Source: an uncultured beta proteobacterium
Lineage (GTDB): Bacteria > Pseudomonadota > Gammaproteobacteria > Burkholderiales > Burkholderiaceae_C
Assembly (NCBI GenBank): GCA_903928325.1
Contig: CAIYQF010000187.1
Span: 1 to 11,623, forward strand
Length of the DNA stretch: 11,623 nucleotides
Reading direction: 5' to 3'
Shown one piece after another: positions 5,824 to 11,623 of the stretch (position 1 is its first letter; each line of letters opens with the position of its first letter). Under the pieces are notes generated by a model. That model ran no database searches. It saw only the letters and a list, made by a program, of their open reading frames with translations, and was not told where the DNA came from. A program made the position numbers and the translations under genes.

Positions 5824-6646
5824 GGATGAACAAATTATAGATTTGCAAGACTGGATTCAATCGCCACCAGGGCAGTACCTGTTGGATTGGGAATGTGCGC
5901 AAGTGGAGGACGCGGTGGCGGATATTTTTGGTTACCACGCCTTGCAATTGGGAATGGCTCCCCTGCGGGGTCTAGAGCATAACCGCATGCCCCACCGCTG
6001 GCTGGCGCAGCAACACATGGACCCGGCGCGCGCTGACCCAGGCACGTCAGCGTTGGCAATGGAGACCGGCGTTTCACTGGTGACCGATTATTCGGCGCTG
6101 CCTTTTGCCAGCGCGAGTCTGGACCTTGTGCTCTTACCCCACACGCTTGAACTCAGCTCTGACGCCCATGCCACCTTACGCGAAGTCGAGCGGGTTCTTG
6201 TTCCCGAGGGGCGGGTGGTTATTTGTGGTTTTAATCCCTTGGGCTTATGGGCTTTGCGCCAGGCCCGTTCGCAATTGTGGTACAGCCTGACAGGCGGGCG
6301 CTTTGGCGGCGCACCGTACCTGCCGCAGGCCGCTCAGTACCTGGGTTATTGGCGGCTGCGCGATTGGCTCAAGCTCTTGGGTTTTGAGGTGGAAGTTGCG
6401 CGGTTTGGGTGCTACGCGCCGGCGGTTCAAAGCCACACCTGGCTCACGCGGTTTGGCTGGCTGGAGCGACTGGGCGAGCGCTGGTGGCCGATTTTTGGTT
6501 CGGCCTATTTTTTAGTGGGCGTCAAGCGGGTTCACGGGGTGCGTTTAATGGGTTCGAATTGGCGCAAAACCACTGCGCGCTCTGGCCGCGCCGTGCCTGC
6601 GGCACAACGCGAGCAAAATCAGTTGCAGCAGGAGCATGGAAAGTGA
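5822..6646 (+). CDS. yafS: YafS-type class I SAM-dependent methyltransferase
   Basis: The product has 274 residues from the ATG at 5822. An in-frame start 11 codons earlier is possible but would lie inside gloB and adds residues without family likeness. Later motifs of a class I methyltransferase are visible: ALPFASASLDLVLLPHTLEL (residues about 93-112, like the Methyltransf_11 motif) and then REVERVLVPEGRVVICGFNP (about 119-139). The expected glycine-rich SAM loop (D/E-x-G-x-G-x-G) is reduced to LQLGMAPLRG at about 42-51. The substrate is unknown. Identification as YafS rests on context: in E. coli yafS also lies between gloB (divergent) and rnhA. The gene overlaps rnhA by GTGA. The last 40 residues or so are polar, basic and probably unstructured. 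Confidence 0.8.
   Translation: MDEQIIDLQDWIQSPPGQYLLDWECAQVEDAVADIFGYHALQLGMAPLRGLEHNRMPHRWLAQQHMDPARADPGTSALAMETGVSLVTDYSALPFASASLDLVLLPHTLELSSDAHATLREVERVLVPEGRVVICGFNPLGLWALRQARSQLWYSLTGGRFGGAPYLPQAAQYLGYWRLRDWLKLLGFEVEVARFGCYAPAVQSHTWLTRFGWLERLGERWWPIFGSAYFLVGVKRVHGVRLMGSNWRKTTARSGRAVPAAQREQNQLQQEHGK
5834..5839 (-). promoter_or_regulatory. Candidate gloB promoter (-10 TATAAT)
   Basis: The minus strand has a perfect TATAAT here, inside the first codons of the divergent methyltransferase gene. Its end is ten bases before the gloB ATG, so the leader would be about four bases long. For the -35 box, TTGAAT at 5855-5860 gives a 15-base spacer and GATTGA at 5857-5862 gives 17; neither is strong. 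A perfect -10 in GC-rich coding sequence and the missing Shine-Dalgarno sequence of gloB support the call. Confidence 0.55.
6630..6634 (+). promoter_or_regulatory. Ribosome binding site fixing the GTG start of rnhA
   Basis: AGGAG lies eight bases before GTG at 6643-6645. It decides between this GTG and the much longer open frame upstream, which runs through the methyltransferase gene in another frame and has no RNase H likeness. Confidence 0.75.
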
Positions 6647-7089
6647 ACAAGGTCGTGATTTACACCGACGGCGCCTGCAAAGGCAACCCCGGCCCCGGTG
6701 GCTGGGGCGCACTTTTGCGATCCGAAGATGGCTCCGAGAAAGAACTGTGCGGAGGCGAACCGGGAACTACCAACAACCGGATGGAGATGATGGCGGTAAT
6801 TGAGGCGCTGAGCGCACTCAAGCGCCCGTGCCAGGTCACACTGCATGTGGACAGCCAGTACGTATTGAAGGGCATTACAGAGTGGCTTCCCGGCTGGAAG
6901 GCCAAGGGTTGGCGTACCGCAGCCAAGCAACCGGTCAAAAACGTAGACCTTTGGCAACGGCTCGACGCCCTGGTGGCCGGTGGCGGACACACCATCGACT
7001 GGCGCTGGGTGCGTGGTCACAACGGAGACCCCGGTAATGAGCGTGCCGATGGGTTGGCCAACCGGGGCGTGGATTTGGGCCGTTTTTAA
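6643..7089 (+). CDS. rnhA: Ribonuclease HI
   Basis: RNase HI cuts the RNA strand of RNA-DNA hybrids, removing R-loops and primers. With the GTG start the product has 148 residues (E. coli 155). All active-site residues are present: D9 in YTDGACKGNPGPGG, E48 in NNRMEMMAVIEAL, D70 in HVDSQYV, H126 in GHNGDPGNERAD and D136. The basic handle region, WLPGWKAKGWRTAAKQPVKN at 81-100, is typical of the bacterial type. The start codon shares bases with the methyltransferase stop (GTGA), so translation is probably coupled. In E. coli dnaQ lies next to rnhA; here the next gene is moeA on the other strand, 22 bases beyond the stop. Confidence 0.97.
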   Translation: MNKVVIYTDGACKGNPGPGGWGALLRSEDGSEKELCGGEPGTTNNRMEMMAVIEALSALKRPCQVTLHVDSQYVLKGITEWLPGWKAKGWRTAAKQPVKNVDLWQRLDALVAGGGHTIDWRWVRGHNGDPGNERADGLANRGVDLGRF

Positions 7090-7111
7090 GGGCCTGTCGG
7101 TGCCGTAGCGC

Positions 7112-8413
7112 CTACATCACACCGGTGAATACCATCACGTCCAGCATGTCGCCCGGTGCGACATCGTCTTGGTCGTAGTGCAGTACCAGCAGACCGTTGG
7201 CCGTAACCATGGAGCTAAGCACGCCAGAGCCTTGTTGTCCGGTAATTTTGACGGTCAAAGCGCCGTGGCCGTCCGTTGCCACAACGGCGCGCTGGTATTC
7301 GGTGCGACCAGGTTTTTTCCGGATGGCTTCGAGGCTTCGGGCGCGCAGCATAGGGGGTTGGATGCTTTGCTCGTCAGCACGCGCGCCCATCATGCGCCAC
7401 AGGGCAGGGCGCACAAAGGCTAAAAAGGTCACCATCACGGCTACCGGATTGCCGGGCAGGCCAAACAGCGGAACTTTTCCGATGCGCCCGACCGCCATGG
7501 GGCGACCGGGGCGCATTGCGATGCGCCAGAATGCCACCCCGCCTTCGCCAGGCGTGTCGCTTTGCGCGAGCTTGCGCATCATGGCTTTGGTGTGGTCGGC
7601 CTCGCCCACGCTAACGCCGCCGCTGGTGATGATGGCGTCGGCCTGGTCGGCAGTTGTGCGAAAGGCGGCCTCCAGGGCAGCGGGGTCGTCGGGCACCACG
7701 CCCATGTCGATGCATTCGATGCCCATGCGTTGCAGCAGGCCGTAGACGGTATAGCGGTTGCTGTCGTACACCGCGCCCTCGCGCGGCGCCTGGCCTAGGC
7801 TCAAAATTTCGTCACCGGTTGAGAAATACGCTACCCGCAAACGCGGGTACACGCACACCGTGGGCAGCCCCAGGCTGGCCAGAAGCCCCAGTGCGGCGGG
7901 CAGCAACACCGTTCCAGCCGCTAAGGCGGTGTTGCCTGCTTGCAGGTCCTCGCCTTTGAAGCGTCGGTTGTCTCCGCAGCGAACCGTTTTCGGTGCAATG
8001 GTGATGCCCGAGGGGCTGATCTGCACCAATTCTTGCGGCACCACGGTGTCCAATCCCGTGGGCATGATGGCTCCGGTCATGATCTTGACGCACTGGCCCG
8101 GGGCCACGTGCCCAGCGTATGCGGAACCGGCCAGCGCAGTTCCCACGACCGAAAGGTACAGGGACCTATCGGTTTGCAACTCCTGCCCGGCAAAGGCATA
8201 GCCGTCCATCGCGGAATTGTCATGTGCCGGTACGTTGATCGGGCTCACTACATCCTGTGAAAGCACCCGTCCGAAGGCCTGCATCAGGCCCAGAGCTTCG
8301 CTGCCCGCCAAAGGGGCCACCATCTGCGCCAAAAATGCGTTGACGGTGTGCGCTGGCAGGGCCTGGGGGTCGTAACCCTGCAGTTCAGCGGCGATTTGGT
8401 CTAAGGTTTTCAT
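7112..8413 (-). CDS. moeA: Molybdopterin molybdotransferase
   Basis: MoeA inserts molybdate into adenylylated molybdopterin, the last general step of molybdenum cofactor synthesis, in the cytoplasm. The 433-residue length is near the usual 400-430. AHDNSAMDGYAF at residues 63-74 holds the conserved aspartate (D70). The MoCF-binding domain shows FSTGDEIL, then TSGGVSVGEADHTK near 264-276 and GLPGNPVAVMVTFLAF near 320-335. A C-terminal beta-barrel domain (domain IV) completes the protein. The ATG at 8413 follows the moaA stop with no gap (TAAATG), so translation is very likely coupled to moaA. No separate ribosome binding site is clear. Confidence 0.96.
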   Translation of the reverse strand: MKTLDQIAAELQGYDPQALPAHTVNAFLAQMVAPLAGSEALGLMQAFGRVLSQDVVSPINVPAHDNSAMDGYAFAGQELQTDRSLYLSVVGTALAGSAYAGHVAPGQCVKIMTGAIMPTGLDTVVPQELVQISPSGITIAPKTVRCGDNRRFKGEDLQAGNTALAAGTVLLPAALGLLASLGLPTVCVYPRLRVAYFSTGDEILSLGQAPREGAVYDSNRYTVYGLLQRMGIECIDMGVVPDDPAALEAAFRTTADQADAIITSGGVSVGEADHTKAMMRKLAQSDTPGEGGVAFWRIAMRPGRPMAVGRIGKVPLFGLPGNPVAVMVTFLAFVRPALWRMMGARADEQSIQPPMLRARSLEAIRKKPGRTEYQRAVVATDGHGALTVKITGQQGSGVLSSMVTANGLLVLHYDQDDVAPGDMLDVMVFTGVM

Positions 8414-9571
8414 TTAGCCGCCGATGTAACTCATTTCCACGCGACGGGGGGTGGTTTCGCCATCAAAGGCGTGGGACGGCAGTGCGGCGCGCAGCAATGA
8501 ATAGCGGTCGCTGCGCGCTTGCCAAATGCGTGCGATGGCTTCTAGTAGCTCGCGGTCCAGCGCGGGGCTGCGCACCAGCGCGCGCAGGTCATAGCCTTGG
8601 GTGGCGAAGAGGCACAGGTACAACTGCCCTTCAGTGGATAGCCGCGCGCGGTTGCAGTCCGCACAAAACGCCTGTGTGACGCTGCTGATAACGCCAATTT
8701 CACCTGCCTGGGTATCGTGGCGCCCATTGGCATCGACGTAGCCCCAGCGCTGCGCGGTTTCTCCGGGGGCTGCAGCTTCTAATGCGACCAAAGGAAATGC
8801 GCTTTGTAGCAGTGCCACAACGTCTGCCGAGGGCATCACCTCGTCCATGCGCCAGCCGTTGGTAGCCCCAACGTCCATGTATTCAATAAAGCGCAGAACG
8901 ATGCCAGAGCCGCGAAAGTGCCGCGCCATGGGAATGATTTCATGGTCATTGGTGCCGCGCTTGACAACCATATTGACCTTGATCGGGCCCAGGCCTGCGG
9001 CCTGGGCCGCAGCAATGCCATCGAGTACGTCGCTCACTGGAAAATCCACGTCGTTCATCTTTTTGAAGATCGAGTCGTCGAGGCCGTCGAGGCTGACCGT
9101 GACCCGCTGCAGCCCTGCGTCCTTGAGCGTTTGCGCCTTGCGCGCCAGCAAAGAACCGTTGGTGGTCAAGGTGATATCCAGGGGCCTGCCCTCGAGGGTG
9201 CGCAATTGCGCCAATTGGGCGATCAACACCTCAATATTCTTGCGCAGCAAGGGTTCTCCCCCAGTGAGGCGAATTTTTTGTACACCCAAGGCGAGAAACT
9301 GGCGTGCGATCCGGGTGATCTCTTCAAAGCTGAGCAAAGAATGGTGCGGCAGGTAAGCGTAATCTTTGTCGAACACTTCCTTGGGCATGCAGTAGCTGCA
9401 GCGGAAATTGCAGCGATCGGTGACGCTGATACGCAAATCACGCAAAGGTCGTCCCCATGTGTCAGTGCGTTGCCCTTCCCAGGCGCCGGATATCGGAGCG
9501 GCGGGCACCGGCAGTGAGCGGGGGCGCTGGTCAATCACCGCGATGGTGCGATTTAGGGGTTTGGTGGTCAT
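8414..9571 (-). CDS. moaA: GTP 3',8-cyclase (radical SAM, molybdenum cofactor synthesis)
   Basis: MoaA turns GTP into 3',8-cyclo-7,8-dihydro-GTP, the first step towards molybdopterin. The radical-SAM cluster motif CNFRCSYC uses C54, C58 and C61; TGGEP is at 103-107. The second iron-sulphur cluster uses C303, C306 and C320 with family spacing. The protein ends in the conserved Gly-Gly (SYIGG), which the enzyme needs for activity. I chose ATG at 9569-9571, giving 385 residues. The open frame goes on upstream to 9757, but that part overlaps the divergent kinase and has no family likeness. About 40 residues still precede the conserved WGRPLRDLRISVTDRC; a GTG at codon 12 is another possible start. 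No Shine-Dalgarno sequence is visible. moeA follows directly. Confidence 0.95.
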   Translation of the reverse strand: MTTKPLNRTIAVIDQRPRSLPVPAAPISGAWEGQRTDTWGRPLRDLRISVTDRCNFRCSYCMPKEVFDKDYAYLPHHSLLSFEEITRIARQFLALGVQKIRLTGGEPLLRKNIEVLIAQLAQLRTLEGRPLDITLTTNGSLLARKAQTLKDAGLQRVTVSLDGLDDSIFKKMNDVDFPVSDVLDGIAAAQAAGLGPIKVNMVVKRGTNDHEIIPMARHFRGSGIVLRFIEYMDVGATNGWRMDEVMPSADVVALLQSAFPLVALEAAAPGETAQRWGYVDANGRHDTQAGEIGVISSVTQAFCADCNRARLSTEGQLYLCLFATQGYDLRALVRSPALDRELLEAIARIWQARSDRYSLLRAALPSHAFDGETTPRRVEMSYIGG

Positions 9572-9663
9572 GGCCGCGATGGTGGTTGGGGGCGCAGCAC
9601 ATGCTGGCGACTCAAAGGCACTATTATGTTCTGTCAAGAACCACCGCAGACCTACCCACGCGC
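9572..9663. promoter_or_regulatory. Divergent promoter region between moaA and the histidine kinase
   Basis: This 92-base gap must hold start signals for both directions. On the minus strand there is a perfect TTGACA (9632-9637), but no good -10 box at 16-18 bases; the best hexamers there are poor. A CATAAT on the same strand (9623-9628) lacks a -35 partner. On the plus strand TATTAT at 9622-9627 could be a -10 box for the kinase, with a leader of about 30 bases. I see no clear operator. If the kinase starts at ATG 9601 instead, the region is shorter. Confidence 0.35.
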
Positions 9664-10950
9664 ATGAAAACGTCCCGCCTCGCTGCTTGGGCTGCCCTCT
9701 GGGTTGGCCGGGTGAATGCCCTGGGTACTGCGTCAGGGCCAATCGGAGCCAATACACAGCCGTTGGACCGCTCTGGGGCCTATGCGCAAACGAACCTTGA
9801 AGCGCAAATCCAGCCAGACCGAGGCCAGGAAAAGCTGCTGCTGCAACTGGAGCTGGCTGAAAAAAGAGCCCAGTTTTGGTCCTCGGCGACCCATGATTTA
9901 TGCCAGCCCGCGCAGGCCCTGGCGCTTTTCTTGGAGCGACTCAAGCGCTTACCCATGGATCCTCAGGTCACACCCGTTGTAGGCTACCTGGATTCGTCCA
10001 TGCAGGACCTGACGCGGCTGGTGACGGAAATGCTTGAAGTCGCTCAACTTGACGCGGGTTCGGTCCGTGTCCATCGGGCACCGGTGGGAATTGACGGCGT
10101 GATCGAACGACTGGTAGCCCATTTGGCACCCATTGCGGCACACAAAAGACTTCGTTTGCGCTGGCGGACCCGTGGGCAATGGGTATGGACCGATGCTGCG
10201 TTGTTGGAGCGCATTCTGACGGTGCTTGGCGACAACGCCCTATCCTATACCCAACGCGGTGCCGTACTGGTGACTTGCCGCAACGTGGACCAGGGGCGCG
10301 CCGTACGCATAGCGGTGTATGACAGTGGAATCGGCATGGCTGCCAAGCAACAGGAGCATATTTTTGAGCCCTTTTCACGGGCCAGCAAAGGCCAGCGACC
10401 CCGGCCAGGCCTTGGTTTGTACCTGGCCCAGCGCTTGGCGCAGTTGTTGGGGAGTAGCTTGGTCGTTCGCTCCACTTTGGGCCGGGGGTCGTGTTTTTCC
10501 GTCACGCTGCCTTGCGCAGCGGCATCCGAAACCAGTCAAGCGTCTCTTAGCCCGGACGGGCTGAACTTGCTGACATTGAAGGGGATGCGCATTGCGTTAA
10601 TCGGACAAGACCAGGTACAGCGCGCTCGCGTCGCCGACTTATTGGAATCATGGGGTTGCACGATATGGCGCGATAACCGTGACGGCGCTGGTGCTGGCGA
10701 CTTGCCAGACGGCCCAGCCGTGCCGCAGGCTATTGTCTGCGTAGACGCCGGTGGCGGGGTCGAAGGGTCTGGTTTCAAGTCTGTAGCGGAACTGTTCCTC
10801 ATGCATGCCACGATTCCAGCGTGCATGGCTGTGGACGATAGGTCCACAGCATGGGCAACCGAAGCCCTGGAGATGGGTTTTGTGTTGCTGGATTCACCTC
10901 TGCAAGCGGCCCCCTTGCGCGCATTTTTGCGACGTTCGCTCAAGGTCTGA
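9664..10950 (+). CDS. Soluble hybrid histidine kinase with degenerate C-terminal receiver
   Basis: From ATG 9664 the product has 428 residues. A short N-terminal part (1-55) shows no known sensor. A likely coiled-coil lead-in (56-70) follows, then a HisKA domain with phospho-accepting H77 in SATHDLCQPAQAL. The HATPase domain has N191 in the N box (GDNALSYT), D220 in YDSGIGM, FEPFSRAS at 234-241 and GLGL at 249-252, so kinase activity looks intact. Residues about 305-428 resemble a receiver: D361 (VCVDAG) matches the acceptor, but the acidic pair after strand 1 is LIGQD, the usual Thr/Ser is lost and the invariant Lys is Ser in LLDSP. No membrane helix is evident. The start is uncertain: ATG 9601 (449 residues) or GTG 9712 are alternatives, and bases 9601-9663 use codons rare in this window (AGG, AGA, CTA). 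It converges on a response regulator gene 24 bases away, its probable partner. Confidence 0.82.
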   Translation: MKTSRLAAWAALWVGRVNALGTASGPIGANTQPLDRSGAYAQTNLEAQIQPDRGQEKLLLQLELAEKRAQFWSSATHDLCQPAQALALFLERLKRLPMDPQVTPVVGYLDSSMQDLTRLVTEMLEVAQLDAGSVRVHRAPVGIDGVIERLVAHLAPIAAHKRLRLRWRTRGQWVWTDAALLERILTVLGDNALSYTQRGAVLVTCRNVDQGRAVRIAVYDSGIGMAAKQQEHIFEPFSRASKGQRPRPGLGLYLAQRLAQLLGSSLVVRSTLGRGSCFSVTLPCAAASETSQASLSPDGLNLLTLKGMRIALIGQDQVQRARVADLLESWGCTIWRDNRDGAGAGDLPDGPAVPQAIVCVDAGGGVEGSGFKSVAELFLMHATIPACMAVDDRSTAWATEALEMGFVLLDSPLQAAPLRAFLRRSLKV

Positions 10951-10954
10951 AAGC

Positions 10955-10974
10955 GGGCCCCGACTGTTCGGCCC
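10955..10974. terminator. Candidate hairpin between the converging kinase and regulator genes
   Basis: GGGCC at 10955-10959 can pair with GGCCC at 10970-10974; a smaller alternative is CCGA at 10960-10963 with TCGG at 10968-10971 around CTGT. The repeat fills the 24-base gap between the two stop codons, as a two-way terminator would. No T run follows on either strand, so support is modest. Confidence 0.3.
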
Positions 10975-11613
10975 TTAGGAAGGCGCGCTGCTGCTGTAGG
11001 CGTAATCGGCAGCGGCCACAGCGGCCTGGGTGCGATTTTCGACACTGAAATACCGCAGTATGGCGCTGACGTGGGTTTTGACCGTTTCTTCCGATAGGTC
11101 GAGTTCAGCGGCAATCTCGCGGTTGGACTGTCCATTCATGATGCCACGCAGCACCTGCTCCTGGCGCCGCGAAAGCGAGGGCGCAGCCCCAGAGACACCC
11201 GATTTTCCTGACCCATGCACGGCGCGCAGTTCCTGGGGGATATAGATTTCACCCTGTAGCACCTGTTCTATGGCCGACAGGAGTTCTTGCGTGTCTCCCG
11301 ATTTGGTGACGAAGCCAGCGGCACCGGCGTTGAGCGCCTGTTGAATGATTTGCACCGTGGTCGATCCGGAAATCATCAGCACCACCAGCGAGGGCTGAAT
11401 CTTCCCCAATTGGCGCAATACCTCAAGCCCGGTCATATCGGGTAGGTGGTAGTCCAGCAAAACGAGGTCGATATTGCGATGGGGCAGCAACAAGGCGATG
11501 GCGTCCGCACCCGTTGCCGCGTGCAGCAGGGTGAGCTGCGGATAGATACCCGCGAGCACCTGTGCCAGGCCTTCTCTGACCAGTGCGTGGTCATCAACGA
11601 CGAGTATTTTCAA
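10975..11613 (-). CDS. NarL/FixJ-type response regulator transcription factor
   Basis: A receiver plus LuxR-type DNA-binding protein of 212 residues. The receiver keeps all key residues: D7 and D8 after strand 1 (ILVVDDH), acceptor D54 in LLDYHLPDMTG, S82 in the Thr/Ser position and K104 in FVTKSGD. The HTH domain runs from about 147 to 203 (LSRRQEQVLRGIMNGQSNRE, then TVKTHVSAIL). Phosphorylation probably controls binding to target promoters. The start is taken as TTG at 11611-11613, because MKILVVDDH is the normal opening. The frame is still open to the window edge, so a start further upstream cannot be excluded and promoter and ribosome binding site are out of view. The neighbouring kinase, tail-to-tail, is the likely phosphate donor. 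Targets are unknown. Confidence 0.93.
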   Translation of the reverse strand: MKILVVDDHALVREGLAQVLAGIYPQLTLLHAATGADAIALLLPHRNIDLVLLDYHLPDMTGLEVLRQLGKIQPSLVVLMISGSTTVQIIQQALNAGAAGFVTKSGDTQELLSAIEQVLQGEIYIPQELRAVHGSGKSGVSGAAPSLSRRQEQVLRGIMNGQSNREIAAELDLSEETVKTHVSAILRYFSVENRTQAAVAAADYAYSSSAPS

Positions 11614-11623
11614 AACAAGGCCC

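Noticed and set aside
6409..6642. An N-terminal extension of RNase HI of about 78 codons
   Set aside because: It runs through the methyltransferase gene in a different frame and shows no family likeness; AGGAG before GTG 6643 fixes the normal start.
7090..7112. A hairpin between rnhA and moeA (GGTGC at 7099-7103 with GCGCC at 7108-7112)
   Set aside because: Five pairs including one G-U and no T run on either strand; too weak to call a terminator.
9632..9637. A perfect TTGACA as the -35 box of the moaA promoter
   Set aside because: No acceptable -10 box lies 16-18 bases downstream on that strand, so a complete promoter cannot be claimed; it is kept only as a note in the intergenic region.
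9572..9757. A 62-codon N-terminal extension of MoaA
   Set aside because: It overlaps the divergent kinase start and promoter region and has no MoaA-like sequence; ATG at 9569-9571 already precedes the conserved part by about 40 residues.

Overview
This is an ordinary-looking, GC-rich, tightly packed chromosomal segment from a betaproteobacterium. It is most likely Burkholderiales and probably close to Comamonadaceae. That placement is an inference from the gene order (a small SRP RNA gene head-to-head with dnaX, then ybaB and recR), the beta/gamma-type mltD-gloB-yafS-rnhA block, and the protein styles. I see no insertion sequence, phage gene, CRISPR array or tRNA. No stretch over 300 bases lacks a gene.

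Left part (1-3577): the 3' end of a PP_4765-type flavoprotein gene, the 4.5S/SRP RNA gene on the minus strand, then dnaX-ybaB-recR on the plus strand. dnaX carries a run of nine A in the linker after the clamp-loader core. Slipping one base either way there ends translation within four codons, so the gene can probably make both a long tau and a short gamma protein.

Middle part (3602-7089): mltD and gloB on the minus strand overlap by four bases. gloB faces a YafS-type methyltransferase gene, and both start codons sit on the same palindromic CATG. The methyltransferase gene in turn overlaps rnhA by GTGA. The same four genes lie together in Escherichia coli, where dnaQ follows; here dnaQ is absent.

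Right part (7112-11613): moaA and moeA, two molybdenum cofactor genes, are joined stop-to-start on the minus strand. Divergent from moaA is a histidine kinase gene with no recognisable sensor or membrane domain and a decayed C-terminal receiver. It converges on a NarL/FixJ-type response regulator gene that reaches the window edge. The two are plausibly a signalling pair, but their input and targets are not visible here.

No clearly new system is present. The points most worth a check are the dnaX slippage site, the decayed kinase receiver, the shared start point of gloB and yafS, and several starts that look leaderless.
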